The position numbers and the translations under genes are program-made. From contig JBGTBQ010000172.1 of NCBI GenBank assembly GCA_041749275.1, forward strand, positions 1-12,076: a DNA stretch of 12,076 nt, given 5' to 3'. The DNA comes from JBGTBQ01 sp041749275. Lineage in GTDB: Bacteria; Acidobacteriota; Blastocatellia; Pyrinomonadales; Pyrinomonadaceae. The notes under the pieces are model-generated. The model saw only the letters and a program-made list of their open reading frames with translations, ran no database searches and was not told the DNA's origin. This document shows positions 6,206-12,076 of the stretch, one piece after another (the first letter of the stretch is position 1; each line of letters begins with the position of its first letter).

Positions 6206-6300
6206 AGGGATGAAGGATGAGGGATGAGGGATGAAGGAAGACCATTCAACTTGCGTTGAGCGGTCTGCACTTCATCCTTTATCCTTCATCCCTCATCCCT
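6206..6300. repeat. Purine-rich heptamer repeats arranged as an imperfect inverted repeat
   Basis: 6206-6237 consists of GGGATGA/GGATGAA units. 6269-6300 is its near reverse complement, matching at 27 of 32 positions, with a 31-bp spacer; every internal mismatch is a purine transition. It fills the gap between speA and the DHS-like gene on the same strand. Such CATCCCT/CATCCTT arrays are dispersed intergenic repeats in some high-GC bacteria, as I recall. A folded transcript could form a long hairpin, affecting read-through from speA; there is no T-run for termination. Confidence 0.75.
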
Positions 6301-6307
6301 TTCTCCT

Positions 6308-8242
6308 TTATCTTCGTCTGCCGCTGTCTTCGTCGCCGTTGACCGCGAGGTAGGTATAAGCGCCGATGCGCGACTCGTAATAGTCAATCAGGTTGGCGCC
6401 CTCGGCTTCCGTCAGGTCGCCGCGCTTGACGCGATGGGCCACCTGACGGCGGAAGCCGTCGTGGAGCTGGCCGCGTTCATAGCGCGCGCGCTCCAACGCT
6501 TCGCCGAGGGTCGTGCCGCGCACCACCTTCTTAATCAGATAGCCGTCCTCGTCAATATGGATGTGCGCCTCGTTGGGTGCGCCGAAGAGGTTGTGGTTGT
6601 TGCCCATCGCTTCCTGATAAGCGCCGACCAGCATGAAGGCGATGTAGTACGGCTCGCCTTCGATGAGCTTATGCAGCTCCAGCACCTGTTTCACGTCGTG
6701 GAGGTCAACGAACTTGTCCACCACGCCGTCCGAGTCGCAGGTGATGTCACAGAGCGTGGCATACTCGGTCGGAGTCTTGTTGAGACGGTGAATCGGGATG
6801 ATGGGGAACAACTGGTCGAGCGCCCAGTGGTCGGGCACCGAACGGAAGACGGAGAAGTTCGTCAGATATTTCGCGCGCAGCAGCCGGCGCAAATCGGTGA
6901 ACTCCTCGGAGACGTACTCGGCGGCCTGTGCGTGCTTGTCGGCGCGCTCGCAGATGTCCCAGAAGAGCACCTCGCCCTTGGCCCGATCTTCCAGCGAGAT
7001 GAGTCCGAGGTTGAAGAGCGTGAAGAGCGTCTCGCGGTGTTCGAGCGCATCGTGATAATACTCGCGATAGTTCTTGACGGTGATCGTCGCCCGCAGGTCG
7101 CCCAGTTCGGTAACGACTTGCGGGTCGTCTTCGTCAATCTCGATGGGCGTGATCTCTTCGACTTCGGTTTCGACCTCGTCGAGCACGTTCGTCACGAGGA
7201 TGGCGTGGTAGGCGGAAAGGTACCGGCCCGATTCCTGAATGATCGTCGGGTGCGGGACGTTCTCGTCGTCGCAGACCTGCATAATCGTGTAGACCACGTC
7301 GTTGGCGAACTCCTGCGCCGAGTAGTTGGCTGAAGAGTCGAACGCGGTCTTCGATCCGTCGTAGTCCACGGCCATGCCGCCCCCCACGTCCAGCAACTCG
7401 ATGGGCACCTTCATCTGGATGATTTTGGCGTAGACGCGCGCGGCCTCTTTCATCGCGTTCTTGATGCGCTTGATGTCGGTGAGTTGCGAGCCGATGTGGA
7501 AGTGGAGCAGGCGCAACATGTCTATGCGTCCCGCTTCCTGAAGGCGGCGGATGACTTCGAGAATCTCGGTCGTGGTGAGGCCGAACTTCGCGGCCTCGCC
7601 GCCCGACTTTTCCCAGCGCCCGGAACCTTTCGAATAGAGCTTGACGCGGATGCCGACCATCGGCAGGTCGCCCACTTCGTAGCGCTCGGCGATACGCAGT
7701 ACGTGGTCGAGTTCGTTCAGCTTCTCGATGACGATGACGACGCGCTTGCCGGCGCGCGCGCCTGAGAAAGCGAGTTCGATAAACTCCGCGTCCTTGAAGC
7801 CGTTCAAAACGAGCAGGCTGTCCGCCGACTGCTCCATCGCCAGCGCCCCGTAGAGTTCCGCTTTCGAGCCGGCTTCCAGCCCGAAGTCGTAGCGCGTGCC
7901 CTCGCGCAGATACTCCTCGACGACCGCGCGGTTCTGGTTGACCTTCATCGGGTAGACGCACATGTGCGTCCCCTGATACTCATATTCGCGGATGGAGTTG
8001 CGGAAGGCGCGCTGGAGTTTACGCACCTGCGCGGTGACGAGTTGCGGGAAGCGCAGCAGGACGGGCGTCGAGATGCCTCGACGTCGGAGGTCTTCGATGA
8101 TCTCTTTCACGTCCGCCGCGCGCCCCTGATCGGTTTCCGATGGATGGACGACGAGGTTGCCTTTGCGATTGATGCCGAAGTACCCGGCCCCCCAGTTCTC
8201 TATGCCGTAGGTCTCAAGCGTCTGTTCTATAGCCGTGGTCAA
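6308..8242 (-). CDS. speA: Biosynthetic arginine decarboxylase
   Basis: 644 residues, close to the usual 630-660 for SpeA, which decarboxylates arginine to agmatine with pyridoxal phosphate. Fold III PLP enzyme. N-terminal WGAGYFGINRKG (17-28) is the family start. The TIM barrel holds VYPMKVNQ with the PLP lysine K100, LLHFHIGSQ (245-253), and DVGGGMAVDYDGS (285-297). The C-terminal beta domain holds CDITCDSDG with catalytic C502, and QEAMGNNHNLFG (543-554). The start is a TTG at 8242: an in-frame TAG lies two codons upstream and no ATG or GTG precedes the conserved N-terminus. A GGGAGG lies about 15 nt before it, too far to be ideal. It is first in the minus-strand polyamine cluster, followed after a 110-bp repeat-filled gap by the DHS-like gene. 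Together with SpeB it gives the agmatine route to putrescine. No truncation or missing catalytic residue. Confidence 0.97.
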   Translation of the reverse strand: MTTAIEQTLETYGIENWGAGYFGINRKGNLVVHPSETDQGRAADVKEIIEDLRRRGISTPVLLRFPQLVTAQVRKLQRAFRNSIREYEYQGTHMCVYPMKVNQNRAVVEEYLREGTRYDFGLEAGSKAELYGALAMEQSADSLLVLNGFKDAEFIELAFSGARAGKRVVIVIEKLNELDHVLRIAERYEVGDLPMVGIRVKLYSKGSGRWEKSGGEAAKFGLTTTEILEVIRRLQEAGRIDMLRLLHFHIGSQLTDIKRIKNAMKEAARVYAKIIQMKVPIELLDVGGGMAVDYDGSKTAFDSSANYSAQEFANDVVYTIMQVCDDENVPHPTIIQESGRYLSAYHAILVTNVLDEVETEVEEITPIEIDEDDPQVVTELGDLRATITVKNYREYYHDALEHRETLFTLFNLGLISLEDRAKGEVLFWDICERADKHAQAAEYVSEEFTDLRRLLRAKYLTNFSVFRSVPDHWALDQLFPIIPIHRLNKTPTEYATLCDITCDSDGVVDKFVDLHDVKQVLELHKLIEGEPYYIAFMLVGAYQEAMGNNHNLFGAPNEAHIHIDEDGYLIKKVVRGTTLGEALERARYERGQLHDGFRRQVAHRVKRGDLTEAEGANLIDYYESRIGAYTYLAVNGDEDSGRRR

Positions 8243-8359
8243 CTTCTAGCTCTCTCGCCTCCCCTCATGGTTCTCAGATTTGCGACAAACTTTCGCGCGG
8301 CCAGCCCCTTAAAAGTGCTTGCAGGTTGAAGATTAAAGGATAGGAAAACGTAATGGCGC

Positions 8360-8388
8360 AATGTAACAGAAAAAGGGGAGGCGGTCAA
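8360..8388 (-). promoter_or_regulatory. Candidate speA promoter
   Basis: On the minus strand TTGACC (8388-8383, 5 of 6) and TACATT (8365-8360, 4 of 6) are 17 bp apart. Transcription would begin near 8353 and give a leader of about 110 nt before the TTG start at 8242. Confidence 0.45.
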
Positions 8389-8429
8389 AAACTATTTTTT
8401 TCGACCAGCCCGGTCGGTTAAGTGGTGTA

Positions 8430-8453
8430 CGGAAAAAGAGTTAGCGGAAAAAG
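8430..8453 (+). repeat. CGGAAAAAG direct repeats upstream of the glnA promoter
   Basis: CGGAAAAAG occurs at 8430-8438 and 8445-8453, a 15-bp period. They lie about 80-105 bp before the expected glnA start point, where an activator could bind, and also upstream of the proposed speA promoter on the other strand. The same nonamer occurs at 1071-1079 just before the kinase gene. Regulator unknown. Confidence 0.4.
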
Positions 8454-8500
8454 CGAGGCGCGCCGGCATCAGCCCTGATGGGCGCTCGTACTTTGAAACC

Positions 8501-8528
8501 TTGACAGGGCACGGAGCGGGGCTATAAT
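8501..8528 (+). promoter_or_regulatory. Perfect consensus sigma70 promoter of glnA
   Basis: TTGACA (8501-8506) and TATAAT (8523-8528) match consensus fully with a 16-bp spacer. Start is expected near 8535, leaving a leader of about 120 nt. I see no sigma54 (GG-N10-GC) element here, so basal expression is probably constitutive and tuned elsewhere, for example after translation by GlnE. Confidence 0.88.
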
Positions 8529-8554
8529 GCCTGCTTTTTGATAAGCGTCGCACT

Positions 8555-8677
8555 ATGCAAAAGGACGCCCGCCCCGGTTCATATCAGACCGCTCGACGGC
8601 TGCTCGGAAAAGGCGGCCACCCTCCGCCACCACCTAACAATATTCAGGAGAAAACATGGACGCAAAAACGGCCTTGA
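8555..8677 (+). CDS. Possible upstream ORF in the glnA leader with a polyproline run
   Basis: An ATG at 8555 opens a 40-codon frame that overlaps the glnA start by 22 nt in a different frame and stops with TGA at 8675-8677. It contains five consecutive proline codons (8621-8635), directly before the glnA ribosome site. Such runs stall ribosomes lacking EF-P. There is no good Shine-Dalgarno before 8555, and its start lies only about 20 nt inside the predicted transcript. It may be a chance frame; I list it because position and the Pro5 run are unusual. No homology is recognised. Confidence 0.25.
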   Translation: MQKDARPGSYQTARRLLGKGGHPPPPPNNIQEKTWTQKRP

Positions 8678-10080
8678 AGTATGCCGAAGATCAGGAGGCG
8701 AAGTTCGTCTCCGTCCGCTTTACAGACCTCGTTGGCGCTTGGCACCATCTGACCTTTCCTATCCACCAACTCGATGAAGGCTCGTTCGAGGACGGCTTCG
8801 GCTTCGATGCCTCGTCTTTGCGCGGTTGGGCCTCGATCCACGAGTCCGACATGCTGCTCGTGCCGGACGCGGGCCGTCTCTGGATGGACCCGTTCTCCGA
8901 GGATGAGACGCTCTGCGTGATCGCCAACACGGTAGACCCGATTACAAAAGAGGGCTACGGCATGGACCCGCGCTCAGTCGCGCAGCGCGCCGAGAGTTAC
9001 CTGCGCTTTACGGGCATCGCCGACACGGTCAATTTCGGCCCCGAAGCCGAGTTCTTTATCTTTGACGGCGTGAAGATCAGGAACGAGCAGCACGCCGCCG
9101 GTTACCAGATTCATTCAGACGAAGGCATCTGGAGTTCCGACCGCGAGGCGGACGACTTCGCCGGCCCGAACCTCGGCTACCGCATCCGCAACAAAGAGGG
9201 CTACGTGCCCGTCCCACCCACCGACACACTGAGCGACCTGCGCTCCGAGATTTCACTGATCCTCGAACAGGTGGGCATCACGGTCGAGTGCCATCACCAC
9301 GAGGTCGCCACCGCCGGCCAGTGCGAGATTGACTTCCGCTACTCCACCCTCCTCGGCACCGCCGACAATCTCCAAATCTTCAAGTATGTCGTCCGCAACA
9401 CCGCATACCAGCACGGCAAGGCGGCGACCTTTATGCCGAAGCCTTTGTACGGCGACAACGGCAGCGGGATGCACTGTCACCAATCCTTGTGGAAGGATGA
9501 GAAACCCTTGTTCGCCGGCGATGGCTATGCCGGACTCTCCGACCTCGCCCGCTGGTACATCGGCGGCTTGCTCAAACACGCCGCCGCTATCGTCGCTTTC
9601 GCCGCCCCCACCACCAACAGCTACAAGCGCTTGGTGCCCGGCTTCGAAGCGCCGGTCAATCTCGCCTACTCGGCGCGCAACCGCTCCGCCGCCATCCGCA
9701 TCCCGATGTTCTCGACCAACCCGAAACTCAAGCGCTTGGAGTTTCGTCCGCCCGACCCGTCGTGCAACCCGTATTTGGCGTTCGCGGCGATGCTGATGGC
9801 GGGACTCGATGGCATCCAGAACCGGCTTGATCCGGGCGAGCCGTTGGACAAGGACATCTACGATCTGGCGCCGGAGGAGTTGAAGAAGGTGCCGTCGCTG
9901 CCCGGCTCGCTCGATGAGGCGCTCACGGCATTGGAGGCGGATCACGACTTTCTGCTGAAGGGCGACGTGTTCACGCCGCAACTGATCGAGCGATGGATCA
10001 CGTACAAGCGGGAGAAGGAGATACAGCCCTTGCGGATGCGTCCGCACCCGTTGGAGTTCAGCATGTACTTCGACATCTAG
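8656..10080 (+). CDS. glnA: Glutamine synthetase, type I
   Basis: 474 residues, full length for GS-I. It joins glutamate and ammonia to glutamine with ATP, as a cytoplasmic dodecamer. Beta-grasp N-domain with FGFDASSLRGW (48-58), including the loop aspartate D51 of the neighbouring subunit's active site. The catalytic domain has NFGPEAEFF (126-134; metal ligands E130/E132), NGSGMHCHQSL (268-278; metal ligand H273), PGFEAPVNLAYSARNRSAAIRIP (flap E331 and Arg residues, 328-350) and the EFRPPDPSCNPYLAF segment (362-376). KDIYDLAPEE (399-408) is the adenylylation loop, with Y402 matching Tyr397 of the enterobacterial enzyme, so this is the regulated GSI-beta class. GlnE, which modifies that tyrosine, is encoded just downstream. 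AGGAG 5 nt before the ATG gives a firm start. Divergent from speA; ends at a strong terminator. Confidence 0.98.
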   Translation: MDAKTALKYAEDQEAKFVSVRFTDLVGAWHHLTFPIHQLDEGSFEDGFGFDASSLRGWASIHESDMLLVPDAGRLWMDPFSEDETLCVIANTVDPITKEGYGMDPRSVAQRAESYLRFTGIADTVNFGPEAEFFIFDGVKIRNEQHAAGYQIHSDEGIWSSDREADDFAGPNLGYRIRNKEGYVPVPPTDTLSDLRSEISLILEQVGITVECHHHEVATAGQCEIDFRYSTLLGTADNLQIFKYVVRNTAYQHGKAATFMPKPLYGDNGSGMHCHQSLWKDEKPLFAGDGYAGLSDLARWYIGGLLKHAAAIVAFAAPTTNSYKRLVPGFEAPVNLAYSARNRSAAIRIPMFSTNPKLKRLEFRPPDPSCNPYLAFAAMLMAGLDGIQNRLDPGEPLDKDIYDLAPEELKKVPSLPGSLDEALTALEADHDFLLKGDVFTPQLIERWITYKREKEIQPLRMRPHPLEFSMYFDI

Positions 10081-10108
10081 AACGCGAGTCAAGACGGTGC
10101 AAAATAGT

Positions 10109-10181
10109 GCCGCGAGCGGCGGCGAGCGGGTATGCTCTCGAAAGCCTCACCCGCCCGTTGCCGCTCGCGGCGCTCTTTTTT
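10109..10181 (+). terminator. Rho-independent terminator of glnA
   Basis: GC-rich arms at 10109-10131 and 10149-10171 form a 23-bp stem (20 Watson-Crick pairs, two G-U, one A-C) with a 17-nt loop, followed by CTC and six Ts (10176-10181). It starts 28 nt after the glnA stop and ends 42 nt before glnE, so glnE must rely on read-through or its own promoter. Confidence 0.85.
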
Positions 10182-10184
10182 CGG

Positions 10185-10214
10185 TTGGATACTATACCTG
10201 CCGCCGCGTAATAT
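10185..10214 (+). promoter_or_regulatory. Weak candidate promoter of glnE
   Basis: TTGGAT (10185-10190) and TAATAT (10209-10214) are 18 bp apart, 3 of 6 and 4 of 6 matches. If used, transcription would begin at about 10221, close to the TTG at 10224, meaning a leaderless or nearly leaderless mRNA. Evidence is thin. Confidence 0.25.
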
Positions 10215-10223
10215 ATTTTCACC

Positions 10224-12076
10224 TTGCCGCCGCTCGAAAAAAAAATCGAATCGCTCATCCGCGACCTGCCCGACCCGGAAGGCGCGCGACTCTTTTACGA
10301 GCGCGTCAGCGCCGAGCATCCACGCGTCGGGAAACTGTTCGCGCGCGACGCGGGGCTGTGCTCGGACGCGCTCGCGCTCGCCGCTTGGAGTCCGCTGCTG
10401 GCGACCACGCTCGCGCAGCATCCGGACTATCTTCAGTGGCTCGCGCGCGAGCGGACGCAGGCGCGCGTGAGGACGACCGAGGAGCTTGAGGAGTCGCTCG
10501 CGCGGTTCGCGCTCACGCACTCGCAGGTCGCGCCGCCCGTCATGCTCGCGCGCTTCCGCCGCCGCGAACTGCTCCGCATATACCTTCACGACATACGGCG
10601 TGCGACCACCATCGTCGAGACGACCGAGGAGCTATCGAATCTCGCCGACGCGGTGCTGCGCTACGCGCTGGGCATCGCGCAACAGGAACTCGAAAACCAC
10701 TACGGCCTGCCGCAGCGTGCGGACGAGCGCGGGCGCCAGACGGCTGCCGAGTTCTCGGTGGTCGCGCTCGGAAAGCTCGGCTCGCGCGAGTTGAACTACT
10801 CGTCCGACGTAGACCTGTTGTTCCTCTACTCGGACGATGGCGAGACGAGCGGCGCGGGCGAGCGCGGGGCCGTTACCAACCGCGAGTTCTTTTGCAAACT
10901 CGCGGAGCGGGTCGCGCGCATCGTCGGGGCGCAGCGCGGTGAGGGCGCGGCCTACCGTGTTGACCTGCGTCTCAGACCGCACGGGCGCGACGGCGCGCTC
11001 GCTGTTTCGCTCGCCGAAGCGCTGCGCTATTACCGCGAGACGGCGCAGGCTTGGGAGTTGCAGACGCTGATCCGCGCGCACGCTTCCGCTGGTGCGCCGG
11101 GGTTGTTCACGCGCTTCGCCGAAACTCTGCGAGGTCGCGTCTACCGCTCGGACGCGGCGGTCGCGCGCGCGCTCGCCGATGTGCGTCTCGCCAAACAGAA
11201 GATTGACCGGCAGCACGGCGAAGCGGCGGGCGGATTCAACGTCAAACTGGGGCGCGGCGGCATCCGCGAAATCGAGTTCATCGCACAGGCTTTGCAGCTC
11301 GCCTACGGCGGGCGCGACGCATGGCTCCACGCCCCGCACACGCTTATCTCTTTGGGTCGCCTCGCCGACCGTGGCCTGCTCAACGAACGCGAGCGCACGG
11401 GGCTGTCAGCGGCCTACGCCTTTCTCCGCACGCTCGAACATCGCGTCCAGATGGAGCACGGCCTGCAAACGCACACGGCGCCAGACGACCCCACGCGGCG
11501 CACGTTGGTCGCGCGGCGGATGCACTTCGATGGCGCGGCGGCGCTCGCGGAGTTCGACCACACGCTCGGCGCGCACACGTCGAACGTCCACGCGGCCTTC
11601 CGTCGCGTGTTTGGCTCCGGCGCGGATGCGTTTGACTCCGTGTTGCTCGATAAAGGGAGTGCTGACCGGCATGACTCTCCGGCGGGAGAGGCCGCGAGGG
11701 TTGACCGGGAGACGGATGCCGGGAGGATTTCGCGTCTTCTGCGCGAGGGCGCGGACGGCTCGCTGAACCCGAAGCGTTCGCTGGCGCTGACATCGCGCAT
11801 CGTCGCCGCGCTCGATAAGTTGGGCGCGGACGCCGTGGAGCTGCCAGACGAAAATCTCTTCGCGCTCGCGCGTCTGTGCGGCGCGTCAGAGTATTTCGGC
11901 GAGATGGTCGCCGCTAACCCCGCGCTCATCCCGGCGCTCGTGACGCCCGCCGAGGACGTTCTGACGCGCGACCATCGCGCTCTCATGCGCGCGGCGGTGG
12001 ATGCGGAAAAGAGCTTCCGCGCCGAGTTGTCGGCGCTCAGGCGCGTGTGGTCGCGGCTGCTCGTCGAGATCGGCGC
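10224..12076 (+). CDS. glnE: Glutamine synthetase adenylyltransferase/deadenylylase, N-terminal part (cut by window edge)
   Basis: 617 codons run open to the right edge; the family is usually about 950-1000 residues, so the C-terminal adenylyltransferase half is missing here. GlnE adds AMP to a tyrosine of glutamine synthetase (off) and removes it (on) in response to PII and glutamine. The deadenylylase nucleotidyltransferase domain is present: ALGKLGSRELNYSSDVDLLF (181-200) with metal ligands D195 and D197, then VDLRLRPHG (246-254). GRGGIREIEF (about 344-353) is the next conserved block. A variable linker (about 475-510) and the start of the central helical region follow. The start is a TTG at 10224, because an in-frame TAA lies at 10209-10211 and no ATG or GTG precedes the homologous region; there is no Shine-Dalgarno site. 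A run of nine A lies in codons 5-8. Directly after glnA, its substrate. Confidence 0.95.
   Translation, partial: MPPLEKKIESLIRDLPDPEGARLFYERVSAEHPRVGKLFARDAGLCSDALALAAWSPLLATTLAQHPDYLQWLARERTQARVRTTEELEESLARFALTHSQVAPPVMLARFRRRELLRIYLHDIRRATTIVETTEELSNLADAVLRYALGIAQQELENHYGLPQRADERGRQTAAEFSVVALGKLGSRELNYSSDVDLLFLYSDDGETSGAGERGAVTNREFFCKLAERVARIVGAQRGEGAAYRVDLRLRPHGRDGALAVSLAEALRYYRETAQAWELQTLIRAHASAGAPGLFTRFAETLRGRVYRSDAAVARALADVRLAKQKIDRQHGEAAGGFNVKLGRGGIREIEFIAQALQLAYGGRDAWLHAPHTLISLGRLADRGLLNERERTGLSAAYAFLRTLEHRVQMEHGLQTHTAPDDPTRRTLVARRMHFDGAAALAEFDHTLGAHTSNVHAAFRRVFGSGADAFDSVLLDKGSADRHDSPAGEAARVDRETDAGRISRLLREGADGSLNPKRSLALTSRIVAALDKLGADAVELPDENLFALARLCGASEYFGEMVAANPALIPALVTPAEDVLTRDHRALMRAAVDAEKSFRAELSALRRVWSRLLVEIG
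10237..10245 (+). repeat. A9 homopolymer in the 5' end of glnE
   Basis: Nine consecutive A residues fall in codons Glu5-Lys-Lys-Ile8. A one-base slip in replication or transcription would shift the frame almost at the start of GlnE. In an otherwise GC-rich gene such a tract stands out. Confidence 0.7.

Noticed and set aside
6198..6245. Longer start of the DHS-like gene at ATG 6245
   Set aside because: The 16 extra residues (MVFLHPSSLILHPSQA) are simply the translation of the CATCCCT repeat and precede the family's normal N-terminus.
6181..6260. 10-bp direct repeat TTGCGTTGAG (6181-6190 and 6251-6260) as target-site duplication
   Set aside because: One copy lies inside the DHS-like coding region and no transposase or terminal inverted ends flank the interval; chance or local duplication is more likely.
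6434..7333. 299-codon open frame on the plus strand
   Set aside because: Antisense to speA in a GC-rich gene with strong codon bias. The minus-strand product is a complete SpeA and the plus-strand product has no recognisable motif.
8395..8416. T7 tract plus CGACC/GGTCG hairpin as a terminator
   Set aside because: The T-run precedes the hairpin on the plus strand, and on the minus strand the hairpin is followed by A7, so it is in the wrong order for intrinsic termination in either direction.
9253..10092. 279-codon open frame on the minus strand
   Set aside because: Shadow of glnA, whose plus-strand product is complete with all catalytic motifs.
10632..11339. 235-codon open frame on the minus strand
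   Set aside because: Antisense to glnE, which reads through without a stop and carries its nucleotidyltransferase motif in this span.
1..12076. CRISPR array, insertion sequence, tRNA or rRNA
   Set aside because: No regularly spaced repeats, transposase motifs, cloverleaf or rRNA signatures were seen on either strand.

Overview
The window reads as chromosomal DNA of a high-GC Gram-negative-type bacterium. My best guess is Acidobacteriota (Blastocatellia/Pyrinomonadaceae-like). The reasons are the mix of SpeA, agmatinase and a deoxyhypusine-synthase-like enzyme, a GlnA/GlnE pair, and purine-rich GGGATGA/GGATGAA repeats between genes of a kind I associate with that phylum. This placement is inference; no rRNA or marker gene is present.

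Layout. (1) 1-504, minus strand: N-terminal 168 residues of an MFS transporter, running off the left edge. (2) 505-1084: about 580 bp without a convincing gene, between divergent genes. (3) 1085-2722, plus: a soluble hybrid histidine kinase (PAS-HisKA-HATPase-REC). (4) 2813-3742, minus: agmatinase SpeB. (5) A 73-bp divergent promoter region, then hicB (3816-4043, plus). (6) A visibly AT-richer islet on the minus strand: a coiled-coil/winged-helix protein (4296-4934) followed 3 bp later by a HicA toxin (4071-4292), driven by a perfect consensus promoter. HicA therefore converges on hicB instead of following it. (7) 5136-6197, minus: deoxyhypusine-synthase-family enzyme with its own hairpin terminator. 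(8) A purine-rich inverted repeat, then speA (6308-8242, minus). (9) A divergent control region with a perfect sigma70 promoter, followed by glnA (8656-10080, plus), a strong terminator, and the first 617 codons of glnE, cut by the right edge.

Two metabolic themes stand out. SpeA (arginine to agmatine), SpeB (agmatine to putrescine) and the DHS-like enzyme (aminobutyl transfer, plausibly putrescine to homospermidine) form a minus-strand polyamine cluster. The HicA/winged-helix islet and hicB sit between speB and the other two genes. GlnA and GlnE form a nitrogen-assimilation pair: GlnA carries the tyrosine (Y402) that GlnE-type enzymes adenylylate.

Most interesting points: the convergent HicA/HicB arrangement with a winged-helix gene tightly coupled to the toxin (possibly a rearranged or three-component toxin-antitoxin module); a compact divergent region where both speB and hicB look leaderless; a short upstream ORF with five consecutive proline codons overlapping the glnA start; and a 9-A tract at the 5' end of glnE behind a TTG start.
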